Shown: one piece after another, positions 1-5,618 of the stretch
How positions within the stretch are numbered: position 1 is the first letter of the stretch
Layout: each line of letters opens with the position of its first letter
Source of the DNA: Bacteroidota bacterium
GTDB taxonomy: Bacteria > Bacteroidota > Bacteroidia > CAMBQF01
DNA: 6,372 nucleotides
Assembly (NCBI GenBank): GCA_027483285.1
Contig: JAIXUZ010000407.1
Coordinates: 1-6,372, forward strand
Direction: 5' to 3'
Notes under the pieces: model-generated
Told to the model about the DNA's origin: nothing
Seen by the model: only the letters and a program-made list of their open reading frames with translations
Databases searched by the model: none
Position numbers and translations under genes: made by a program

Positions 1-243
1 AACAAGGGCAATTTTATTACCCCTTGCAGCCAAGTGGCGGTCTAGGCAGTTCTCGGTAATGTTCAGCTTACCTCCGTCAAACCACTTAATGCTGGGCTCG
101 GTAAAGTTCCATTCAAGGGTTTTATCCCAGCGGCTTTGCCAGGTAAAATTATCAGCAATAGCATCCCAAAATCCTTCGGGGTTATCTACGCTTTCTTTAT
201 AAGCGGCTTCGTATTCTTCAAAAGTGGTTATGCGGTAGCTCAT
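1..243 (-). CDS. acs: Acetyl-CoA synthetase, N-terminal fragment
   Basis: This is the first 81 codons of a minus-strand gene that runs off the left edge. Acetyl-CoA synthetase (AMP-forming) converts acetate, ATP and CoA into acetyl-CoA in the cytoplasm via acetyl-adenylate. The visible part matches the N-terminal cap of the family (about 630-650 residues in full): MSYRITTFEEYEAAY, then NPEGFWDAIADNFTW, KTLEWNF and IKWFDGGKLNITENCLDRH, followed by the start of the adenylation domain (ARGNKIALV). The start is the ATG at 241-243, with an A/T-rich leader and no Shine-Dalgarno sequence. The ATP-binding and CoA-binding motifs lie outside the window, so activity cannot be judged. A related acyl-CoA (for example propionyl-CoA) synthetase is possible, but the cap reads as a typical Acs. 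Confidence 0.9.
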   Translation of the reverse strand, partial: MSYRITTFEEYEAAYKESVDNPEGFWDAIADNFTWQSRWDKTLEWNFTEPSIKWFDGGKLNITENCLDRHLAARGNKIALV

Positions 244-376
244 CTTGAAAATTTAGACAGGCAAGTTATAAAAATTAGGGTATAGCGCGCAGTTGATAGG
301 GTATGCTATTGTAGGCACAGAAAAGAATATCTTTTTCATGATAAAGGTTGTGTCGTTTATCTATAAAAACAAAGGA
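244..376. other. Intergenic region upstream of acs
   Basis: This 133-bp gap lies between the end of the GerW-like gene and the start of acs, both on the minus strand. It should hold the acs promoter and the end of the preceding transcript. I found no clean TAnnTTTG box; the nearest minus-strand match is TAATTTTT (277-270), 7 of 8 consensus positions but without a -33 TTG. I see no convincing hairpin terminator either. A 28-codon minus-strand ORF (339-253, MKKIFFSVPT...) is present but has no support as a gene. Confidence 0.5.
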
Positions 377-763
377 TTATTTTTTCTCTGCTTTCTCGGT
401 CTTTTCTATTTTCTCTGTTTTCTTGGTACGGTCTAATACAGTTTCCAGTAACCCTGGTATTTTATCAATAGCCGATGCTAAAGCGCCTTGCTTAATGGGA
501 ATAAAATTTATTTCGTTACCGCGAGATACCAAAAAGCCTACCGGCCCCATACCTACACCAGCTGCAATGCCACCGCCATTGGCTTTTCCGGTCTCTGCTT
601 CTCCACCGCCGCCGCCAAGGCCAAAGCCTATGCGCATTACAGGTACACACTCATACTCGCCCAGTTTAAACGGTTGCCCTACAATAGATTCTATTTTGGC
701 TTCGTTTTTTAAAAACTCAGTCATTTTAGCCAATAGCTCGTCAATATTTACATTAGTGCCCAT
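377..763 (-). CDS. GerW/YtfJ-family glycine-rich protein
   Basis: This 128-residue protein of the GerW (YtfJ) family has no signal peptide or membrane segment. Family hallmarks are visible in order: a helical N-terminal part with IVGQPFKLGEYECVPVMRIGFG (about residues 27-48), a glycine-rich block GLGGGGGE (48-55), a second block NGGGIAAGVGMGPVGFLV (62-79), and a hydrophobic INFIPI strand (85-90). The last 14 residues are a lysine/glutamate tail of KTEK-like repeats. In Bacillus subtilis YtfJ is a forespore protein needed for germination; relatives occur widely in non-sporulating bacteria with unknown function, so the spore role should not be carried over. It lies 15 bp after the DUF2953-like gene and is almost surely co-transcribed with it. 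The start is the ATG at 761-763, behind an A-rich leader. Confidence 0.88.
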   Translation of the reverse strand: MGTNVNIDELLAKMTEFLKNEAKIESIVGQPFKLGEYECVPVMRIGFGLGGGGGEAETGKANGGGIAAGVGMGPVGFLVSRGNEINFIPIKQGALASAIDKIPGLLETVLDRTKKTEKIEKTEKAEKK

Positions 764-778
764 AGTTGTTTTATGTTT

Positions 779-1315
779 TTATTTAGTGGTTGTTTTATTT
801 GTTTTTAGTAGTGCTTTTAACACACGCCAGGCGCTGTTTTTTACAGTAAGTGCCAGGTAATTATCTCCAGCAAAATTTATTGTTACATCGTGTCCAAATG
901 TATACTTGTAACAGGCAAACAGGCCATATAACTCGCCGTTAAGGGCAAAGTCGCCGGTATCTAAATGCCAGCTAAATTTTTCTACTTTAAAAGACCGTAT
1001 AATAGCTATCAGCTTTCTCCAGGGTATTGTGCGCGCGCCTTTGTCTTCTTCTGTTGATTCAGGCAATGGCTTTGGGTTGTCTGCAGGTAAATTTTTAAGC
1101 GCAGTAAGCAGGTTATACTTTTTATGCCACCAGGCTATCTCCACTTCTATCCAGGGGTCTATACCATTAAAATAAAACCGCCCGTGGGCAAACCTAAAAA
1201 AACGAACTCTGTATAGGTTGTTTACAGTATCTATCTCTATTACTACAGGGGCAACCAACACATAAATAATAACACCAAGTAAAATGGCAAGTAGTATAAG
1301 TAGCGCTATCCACAT
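779..1315 (-). CDS. DUF2953-like membrane-anchored protein (YtfI-like)
   Basis: This 178-residue protein starts with one hydrophobic segment (residues 2-22, WIALLILLAILLGVIIYVLVA) and has almost nothing polar before it, so it is probably an N-terminally anchored membrane protein. The C-terminal part contains LDTGDFALNGELYGLFA (118-134), which resembles the DUF2953 core in which a Gly-Thr-Gly-Asp-Ala-Ala-like stretch is followed by a Tyr-Gly-Leu. A polar, proline-rich linker (about 77-98) separates the two halves. DUF2953 is represented by B. subtilis YtfI, encoded beside YtfJ. The same partnership is seen here, since the GerW-like gene follows after 15 bp. Function is unknown; the pair may form a membrane complex (inference). 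The family call rests on the motif plus the neighbour, and no similarity search was possible. Confidence 0.72.
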   Translation of the reverse strand: MWIALLILLAILLGVIIYVLVAPVVIEIDTVNNLYRVRFFRFAHGRFYFNGIDPWIEVEIAWWHKKYNLLTALKNLPADNPKPLPESTEEDKGARTIPWRKLIAIIRSFKVEKFSWHLDTGDFALNGELYGLFACYKYTFGHDVTINFAGDNYLALTVKNSAWRVLKALLKTNKTTTK

Positions 1316-1401
1316 GTAATTTGTTTTGGTAGTCTAAGTACAACCCTATCTTTAGCTGCATTGTTTAGCATTGCAAATTACCACAAGCCGCGCAAACTTG
1401 G

Positions 1402-1409
1402 CAAACCTA
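1402..1409 (-). promoter_or_regulatory. Putative -7 box for the DUF2953/GerW unit
   Basis: The minus strand reads TAGGTTTG here, an exact match to the Bacteroidota TAnnTTTG -7 element. It overlaps the stop codon of the preceding 115-residue gene and lies about 87 bp upstream of the DUF2953-like start. I found no TTG at the expected -33 distance, so this is only a candidate start of a separate transcript for the two-gene unit. Confidence 0.35.
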
Positions 1410-1754
1410 CTTAGTAAACACTATGGGGGTAATAGTAATTTTGTAAAAACCTATTTTCGATTTACTCTTATTGTCAATAAATAACGCCCCATCCTTAAAC
1501 ACGTACGATTGAAATTTGGGCGATATTTTTAAATGCATATCCTCAGAGTTTATTACATCACCTTCATCAATATTAATACTGCCGTAGTTAAACTTTGTGG
1601 CGGTAAGCTTCACATTCAACTTCTCCATAACCGTTTGGCCATTATACGTATACGCTATCGTAGCGGGGAATAATACATTACCATTACCTAGCACCTGCGA
1701 GTAGGTAATAGACTCTTTAAATTTATCAAACTCCAGTATGTTTTGGGCTTCCAT
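1407..1754 (-). CDS. Hypothetical protein, 115 residues
   Basis: I do not recognise this protein. It is 115 residues long, without a signal peptide, membrane segment or cysteine. Its residues alternate in a way that suggests mainly beta strands (for example VLFPATIAYTYNG and KIGFYKITITPIVF), with an acidic stretch NIDEGDVINSED in the middle. The start is the ATG at 1752-1754; another ATG 13 bp upstream is out of frame. A -7-like box precedes it. The gene is AT-rich (about 28-32% GC in the two 60-bp lines counted), like the nuclease gene upstream, from which it is separated by 67 bp on the same strand. It could be an accessory gene acquired with that nuclease or an independent cargo gene. Confidence 0.7.
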   Translation of the reverse strand: MEAQNILEFDKFKESITYSQVLGNGNVLFPATIAYTYNGQTVMEKLNVKLTATKFNYGSINIDEGDVINSEDMHLKISPKFQSYVFKDGALFIDNKSKSKIGFYKITITPIVFTK

Positions 1755-1779
1755 AGCGTAAAATCATTTTATAAGGCTG

Positions 1780-1787
1780 TAAAGGTA
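1780..1787 (-). promoter_or_regulatory. Putative -7 box for the 115-residue gene
   Basis: The minus strand reads TACCTTTA, 7 of 8 positions of TAnnTTTG, ending 25 bp before the ATG of the 115-residue gene. A TTG on the same strand (1806-1804) lies 16 bp upstream, somewhat closer than the usual 19-21 bp. If real, the small gene has its own promoter and need not be co-transcribed with the DUF262-HNH gene. Confidence 0.35.
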
Positions 1788-1821
1788 GGGATAAAGGATA
1801 ATTCAAGCTTTTAAATAAAAA

Positions 1822-3120
1822 TTAAAATAATTTTAGATTGTTATTCTGATTTTCTTTTGATATTCGTTTTTCTAATTTTTGATGACATTTTTCATGTAAT
1901 AATACCGCTTTTGTTAAATCATCAGTCTTGCCCCCATCTTTGTGAGCTAAAACATGATGCGCAGATCCATCTATTCGAAAATCAATTATTTTATTACACT
2001 CTAGGCATATACCTTTTTGACGCAAATATAAAATCCGTTTTTGTTCTTTATCATGAAGTCTTTTTGTGTCTTTTAAAATAATTTTGTGCTGTTTTTCAAA
2101 TTCGGATAGGAAAAAATCAAATCTGTACTTAATACTTTCTGAAGTGGTAGCCCCGCGTGCTTGTGTTTTATACTCCATCAAGGTTTTAAACCTATTGGCA
2201 GGCATTCCTTTTGGGGGTTTTGTATCAGTTATTACGAATGAATTTAATTCTTGTAAAATATTTTCTATAAATACAGATAATTCGTTCTTTAAATTTGAAT
2301 TGTCAGCTCTGTGTTTTCTTAAATATGAAATTAATAGATATAAGGGTATAAGGTCTCTAGGAGTTAGTGCAGTTAACATCATATTCATGCTTTCATAAAT
2401 ATAATCTAAGTTCCCTCTGAAAAACTTTACCTTGATATCTGATATTTTACTTCGATATTTATTTATTACGACTTTGAATGTAGGAAGATCAATGCTTGGA
2501 AATATTTTATTTTTAAAATCACTCTCTAGTTCTAGTAATAGCAGTTCAGCTGATAGTAATCTAAGTCTAAATCGTTTATCACCCTGCATTAGCGTAAACA
2601 TAGGTTGAGATATTCTTTCCTGCAGAAAGACGTCTTTAAATGTGCCACGATAAGCATTAATTTTTTCTGCTTTATTTAAAGGTGAGCCTTCTTGCAATCT
2701 TAGAAATGTTTGAACGATGTCTTCTTCTTTGGTTTCTGGATTATGACTTTTTAACTTTAAGTAATAGACACTATAACCATTTAAAAATATTTTGTCATTT
2801 TCTTCCAATTCCGAATATTTAGTTACATCTTCTGGCAAATCAATTTTGTCTGAAACATATTTAAATATTGTTAAAAGTCTTTGTTGCCCATCTAATATCT
2901 CAAACTGTCCTTTGTCATTAATATATAGAACTAATACCCCAATTGAATAACTATTAAATATAGACTTGATTAATTCTACTTTTTGCCCCTGTTTCCAAAC
3001 ATCACCGCGTTGGTATTCTTCATTTATATATATTTTATTTTGAACAAATAAATTTTTAATATTTCCTAAAGCAAAATTCGCAAAATCAATGTCTGGTATG
3101 TGTTGTTTTCTTGAAATCAT
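1822..3120 (-). CDS. DUF262 plus HNH nuclease, GmrSD/SspE-like
   Basis: This 432-residue cytoplasmic protein is a likely DNA nuclease of the defence type. The N-terminal DUF262 (ParB/Srx-fold) domain shows EYQRGDVW (residues 35-42), EILDGQQRLLTIF (74-86, with the diagnostic DGQQR) and LQEGSPLNKAEKINAYRG (142-159). A helical middle part follows, and then a C-terminal HNH domain (about 362-420) with a CxxC knuckle (C372, C375), AHHV...HKDGG (387-397) and LLHEKCH (407-413), a treble-clef layout. In GmrSD and SspE proteins the DUF262 domain binds or hydrolyses nucleotide and gates the nuclease, which cuts modified phage or phosphorothioate-marked systems' targets. Here the HNH is of the classic rather than the DUF1524 type. 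The central Asn of H-N-H appears replaced by Lys404. No methyltransferase or dnd/ssp genes are nearby. GC content is low (27% at 2401-2460), suggesting acquisition by transfer. The start is the ATG at 3118-3120. Confidence 0.87.
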   Translation of the reverse strand: MISRKQHIPDIDFANFALGNIKNLFVQNKIYINEEYQRGDVWKQGQKVELIKSIFNSYSIGVLVLYINDKGQFEILDGQQRLLTIFKYVSDKIDLPEDVTKYSELEENDKIFLNGYSVYYLKLKSHNPETKEEDIVQTFLRLQEGSPLNKAEKINAYRGTFKDVFLQERISQPMFTLMQGDKRFRLRLLSAELLLLELESDFKNKIFPSIDLPTFKVVINKYRSKISDIKVKFFRGNLDYIYESMNMMLTALTPRDLIPLYLLISYLRKHRADNSNLKNELSVFIENILQELNSFVITDTKPPKGMPANRFKTLMEYKTQARGATTSESIKYRFDFFLSEFEKQHKIILKDTKRLHDKEQKRILYLRQKGICLECNKIIDFRIDGSAHHVLAHKDGGKTDDLTKAVLLHEKCHQKLEKRISKENQNNNLKLF

Positions 3121-3221
3121 GGCCTAATAGGTTATTTAATAAGTGCATGCAGTATATTAAAATTATGGTCTTTATCAAATTTTCTACAATGGTTAGTGTT
3201 AAAGTGAAACGTCACCAACAA

Positions 3222-3229
3222 CAAACGTA
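3222..3229 (-). promoter_or_regulatory. Putative -7 box for the DUF262-HNH gene
   Basis: The minus strand reads TACGTTTG, an exact match to TAnnTTTG, about 100 bp upstream of the nuclease start. A TTG (3248-3246) lies 16 bp further upstream, closer than the usual spacing. It would give a leader of roughly 95 nt. The rest of the 148-bp gap 3121-3268 holds no ORF or strong hairpin that I can support. Confidence 0.4.
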
Positions 3230-3268
3230 AATATGCTATTTTAGGCAAGTAGTTTGCTTTTATATTGT

Positions 3269-4345
3269 TTAATTGTACTCGTTTTTTTCGCTTGTTTTAA
3301 AGAATGTATTAAACGCCCCTATATAGGTTATTTTCTTTTGTGTGCCATCAGAGACCCTAACCTTTACTTGATATACTGAAAAAATTAGCCAGTAGCTTGT
3401 ACGAGCATACGTTCTCGTTTGAACATCGGGGTTGTCCTCATATTCTTTTTGATTTTCTATATAGTTAGCCTCAGAACTTCCTATCTCTACATCAAACTCA
3501 CAGTATCCTTTAAAATCGTTTATTGATGGATTTGTAATAAACAAAATTATAGATATTATCCCTGAGCCTATATATATCCGTCTCTTCTGTATAGGCGCAA
3601 GTGCTGTTATTTTAGAAAATTGTTTTTTAATATATGATATTACAGGTGGTAGCTTTTTATTTTCCATTTTCTCTGTCGGTTGATTATGTTGTTGTTTCGC
3701 TTTCTCCGCTAATGATATTGCTGCGAGTTTTTTCAAAGCTGATAAGGTCTGATAATTGCTGTCTAAGTCCGCTTTTAAAGTTGGCTCTATTGACTTCTCT
3801 AACGGTTGGGCTTTCCTTTTGTCCTTTAACATCTGTTCCACCTGATTCTTGTTGTACTCCTCCATTTTCTTTTTGAAGTCGGGGTGTCCACTCGGTAATG
3901 CGAAGCGTGGCTTTTTTGTACCTTGTTGATATTTTTCAAAGGCTTCATTGGTTAAGTCATCCGGCACCCCTAATTCTTTTAGTTTAGCCTTGGCGGTTTT
4001 GATGGCTTCGGCTACATCAATAGCAGCCTTCTCCGCCTCTTTTACTACTTCGGAAATGAATTCCACTATATCATCTACCTCAAGACTCATTTTTTGCACA
4101 TTAGGCTCTAAATCAAGGGGCTTTTGAATATCCTGCACCTCGCTTTTTGCTTGCTCTTGGATTGTCTCTTTGTTTATTTCTTTAGCATTAGGCTTCAACC
4201 CAAAATCTTCGGGGCTTAGTTTATCAATATTCTCTAATAGTAAACGCTGTATCGCCTTAGTGTCGGTAACGTCAATGCCAACAGCGTCCTCTTTGGGTGT
4301 GCCGTCTGGATTGAGGTCTTCATTTTTATATAGTTTAGCAGCCAT
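3269..4345 (-). CDS. Hypothetical protein with one membrane segment and DUF4359-like tail
   Basis: This 358-residue protein is not recognised as a whole. Residues 1-250 are highly charged and mostly helical, rich in Lys, Glu and Ala, with a coiled-coil-like stretch at about 92-125 (EVVKEAEKAAIDVAEAIK) and no cysteine. One hydrophobic segment follows a basic KRR cluster (about 257-271). The last part, with TNPSINDF (271-278), YWLIFSVYQVKV (318-329) and YIGAFNTFF (341-349), resembles the small DUF4359 family, whose members have a membrane segment leading into NPS-x-x-D/E-F and end in a FSVY...GxFxxF pattern. By the positive-inside rule (KRR before the segment) the long part should be cytoplasmic and the tail outside. 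The start is the ATG at 4343-4345, behind a -7-like box. GC content is near 48% at 3961-4020 but 35-37% toward the 3' end, a mosaic look. Confidence 0.72.
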   Translation of the reverse strand: MAAKLYKNEDLNPDGTPKEDAVGIDVTDTKAIQRLLLENIDKLSPEDFGLKPNAKEINKETIQEQAKSEVQDIQKPLDLEPNVQKMSLEVDDIVEFISEVVKEAEKAAIDVAEAIKTAKAKLKELGVPDDLTNEAFEKYQQGTKKPRFALPSGHPDFKKKMEEYNKNQVEQMLKDKRKAQPLEKSIEPTLKADLDSNYQTLSALKKLAAISLAEKAKQQHNQPTEKMENKKLPPVISYIKKQFSKITALAPIQKRRIYIGSGIISIILFITNPSINDFKGYCEFDVEIGSSEANYIENQKEYEDNPDVQTRTYARTSYWLIFSVYQVKVRVSDGTQKKITYIGAFNTFFKTSEKNEYN

Positions 4346-4355
4346 TACTATTTGG

Positions 4356-4363
4356 CTAAAGTA
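4356..4363 (-). promoter_or_regulatory. Putative -7 box for the 358-residue gene
   Basis: The minus strand reads TACTTTAG, 7 of 8 positions of TAnnTTTG, ending 10 bp before the ATG. The leader would be only a few bases long. The divergent transglutaminase gene has the same TAnnTTAG variant close to its own start. Confidence 0.35.
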
Positions 4364-4384
4364 ATAAAACTCTGCTGAATTATT

Positions 4385-4474
4385 TCATTCCCGCCGTGGT
4401 CGGTCTTAAAGCGCAGCGTCACCGACCAATAAAACCATCTCCGCTTGGTGAGATTCCCGCCTTCGCGGCAATGA
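4385..4474. repeat. Palindromic intergenic element with nested hairpins
   Basis: This is a 90-bp noncoding element built of inverted repeats. Its ends, TCATTCCCGC (4385-4394) and GCGGCAATGA (4465-4474), are inverted copies with one mismatch. Inside lie an exact 8-bp stem TGGTCGGT/ACCGACCA (4397-4404 with 4421-4428), a 5-bp stem ATCTC/GAGAT (4437-4441 with 4450-4454) and a small hairpin CCGC-CTTC-GCGG (4457-4468). ATTCCCGCC occurs twice in direct orientation (4387-4395 and 4453-4461). The layout looks like a REP/BIME or MITE-type dispersed repeat. It sits between divergent genes, so it is not simply a terminator. Confidence 0.65.
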
Positions 4475-4492
4475 CAATCACCTTTTTAAAGT

Positions 4493-4539
4493 CCCTCCAC
4501 CTTGGGGGAGGGTCCCGATAGTTATCGGGATAGGGAGGG
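4493..4539. repeat. GC-rich double-hairpin repeat with CCCTCC/GGAGGG arms
   Basis: This is a second, different palindromic element. The arm CCCTCCACC (4493-4501) pairs with GGGGGAGGG (4504-4512) with one mismatch and a 2-base loop. It is followed by an exact 8-bp stem TCCCGATA/TATCGGGA (4513-4520 with 4523-4530, GT loop). A third GGAGGG (4534-4539) can compete for the CCCTCC arm, closing an outer stem round the second hairpin. Similar CCCTCC...GGGAGG intergenic repeats are familiar in Bacteroidota genomes (recalled, not searched). It abuts the transglutaminase promoter. A run ATTCCCTCCCCCTCTCC at 5537-5553 may be a decayed arm of the same family. Confidence 0.6.
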
Positions 4540-4554
4540 GTGAAACATTTTCCC

Positions 4555-4562
4555 TACCTTAG
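4555..4562 (+). promoter_or_regulatory. Putative -7 box, leaderless transglutaminase mRNA
   Basis: TACCTTAG matches TAnnTTTG at 7 of 8 positions and ends 4 bp before the ATG at 4567. Transcription would then begin at or almost at the A of the start codon, giving a leaderless message, which fits the absence of any Shine-Dalgarno sequence. No -33 TTG is evident because the upstream DNA is the GC-rich repeat. Confidence 0.4.
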
Positions 4563-4566
4563 TACC

Positions 4567-5526
4567 ATGAAAACCACCCGCTTACTCATCCTGCTTACCT
4601 GCATGCTGGCTAACGCGCCGTTGTTTTCTCAATCGCTCGATTTAAAAAATTTCAATTACCACAAAGCCGATTCTATTGCCAATTTCTATTCGGGCAAAGA
4701 CAAAGTGTTTAAAAACACCGAGCAGCTATCAGACACCCTTACCGCAAACCTCAATACCGACCACGAGAAGTTCCGCGTGCTCTTTAAGTGGGTGTGCAAC
4801 AACATAACCTATTCGTTTGCAGGCAAGGGCTACGATGCGAAGAAAGCCCTGAAAACCCGCAAGGCGGTGTGTGCGGGCTATTCCGATTTGCTCCACGACC
4901 TTTGCTACCACGCCAACCTATGGTGCAAAACCATAACAGGCTACGCAAAAGCAGCCCCCGAAGAGTTGGATGTGGAGTTTGTTGATGCCAACCACGCCTG
5001 GAACGCCGTAAAGCTAAACGAGCGCTGGTACCTGGTAGATGCTACCTGGGCAGCAGGCTATTTCGACCATAAGTTGCAGCGCTTTAACCGTAACTTCAAC
5101 AACTACTATTTTTTTACCGATTCTGTCAATTTTAACCGCCAGCATTTTCCTGATACCGCCAGCAAATACTTTCAGCGCAGGGAGCAGTATATAGAGCTTC
5201 CCGACTTTAACCTACAGCCCTTTTACTACTTTACTTTTTTTGAAAACGGGATGGATAATGAGTTCCCCAAAAACAAAAACCTAAGCTACACCTGTACCGA
5301 AGATTTTTGCTTCTCGTTCACCTCTCCCAAGCCCATTACATCAGTCATAGCCCAGCTAAATCCTAAAAGTGGCGATGCGGTTTCATCCTTTCCTTACAAG
5401 GTAGAGAAAGACGGAAATAAATACACGCTAACTGGCCGTTTTGAGTGCGTTGGCAATTTTTTTCTCTTCATCTTCATCAACGGTTGGGGCGCCATCGTCT
5501 ACAACCTCAAAGTGAGTGATACGTAA
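4567..5526 (+). CDS. Secreted transglutaminase-like protein
   Basis: This is a 319-residue protein with a signal peptide (MKTTRLLILLTCMLANAPLFSQ, likely cut near residue 22), so it acts in the periplasm or outside. The transglutaminase-like core spans about 65-165: FKWVCNNITYSF (73-84), the nucleophile Cys102 in TRKAVCAGYSDLLHDLC, His143 in DANHAWNAVKL and Asp158 in WYLVDATWAAGY, so the Cys-His-Asp triad is intact. This layout is closest to KY/CYK3-like transglutaminase-fold peptidases. Whether it cleaves peptides, cross-links or binds is not visible. The C-terminal third (about 205-319) is probably a beta domain of unknown role, with several extra cysteines. The frame is open from GTG 4540, but ATG 4567 is preferred because it starts the signal peptide directly and follows a -7 box. 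GC content (50% at 5041-5100) is host-like. Confidence 0.85.
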   Translation: MKTTRLLILLTCMLANAPLFSQSLDLKNFNYHKADSIANFYSGKDKVFKNTEQLSDTLTANLNTDHEKFRVLFKWVCNNITYSFAGKGYDAKKALKTRKAVCAGYSDLLHDLCYHANLWCKTITGYAKAAPEELDVEFVDANHAWNAVKLNERWYLVDATWAAGYFDHKLQRFNRNFNNYYFFTDSVNFNRQHFPDTASKYFQRREQYIELPDFNLQPFYYFTFFENGMDNEFPKNKNLSYTCTEDFCFSFTSPKPITSVIAQLNPKSGDAVSSFPYKVEKDGNKYTLTGRFECVGNFFLFIFINGWGAIVYNLKVSDT

Positions 5527-5571
5527 CGTAATTTAAATTCCCTCCCCCTCTCCTAAACCCTATAAAAGAAA

Positions 5572-5603
5572 TTTGCCCCGCATTTGCTTTTTTCATACCT
5601 TTG
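5572..5603 (+). promoter_or_regulatory. suf operon promoter (-33 TTTG, -7 TACCTTTG)
   Basis: TTTG at 5572-5575 and TACCTTTG at 5596-5603 are separated by 20 bp, an exact match to the Bacteroidota housekeeping sigma promoter (TTTG, 19-21 bp, TAnnTTTG). The predicted transcription start is about 5608-5610, giving a leader of roughly 60 nt before the sufA ATG. This is the best promoter in the window. Confidence 0.75.
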
Positions 5604-5605
5604 TA

Positions 5606-5618
5606 TAGATTAAATCTA
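5606..5618. promoter_or_regulatory. Dyad operator candidate at suf transcription start
   Basis: TAGATT-A-AATCTA is an exact 6-1-6 inverted repeat centred at 5612. Extending to GTATAGATT-A-AATCTAAAT gives 9-1-9 symmetry with two mismatches. It lies 3 bp after the -7 box and covers the predicted start, a position suited to a repressor. Its size and A/T-rich symmetry resemble Fur-type 7-1-7 boxes; an Rrf2-family (IscR/SufR-like) regulator is the other natural candidate for a suf operon. No regulator gene lies in the window. Confidence 0.5.

Noticed and set aside
253..339. A 28-codon minus-strand ORF (MKKIFFSVPT...) upstream of acs
   Set aside because: It is very short, has no promoter or conserved pattern, and its lysine-rich start is expected by chance in AT-rich DNA.
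348..860. A 170-codon plus-strand ORF opposite the GerW-like gene
   Set aside because: It is the antisense shadow of the glycine-rich gene (glycine codons read back as a proline run) and spans the gap between two minus-strand genes; it has no family features.
2066..2398. Plus-strand ORF of 110 codons inside the DUF262-HNH gene
   Set aside because: It lies opposite a well-supported nuclease gene and its translation shows no recognisable domain.
4385..4539. A CRISPR array or rho-independent terminator
   Set aside because: There are no evenly spaced direct repeats with unique spacers, and the hairpins lack a following U-run and lie at the 5' ends of two divergent genes.
4788..4985. Plus-strand ORF of 65 codons within the transglutaminase gene in another frame
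   Set aside because: It overlaps the catalytic Cys region of a clear protein-coding frame and has low-complexity Arg/Cys-rich content typical of an out-of-frame reading.
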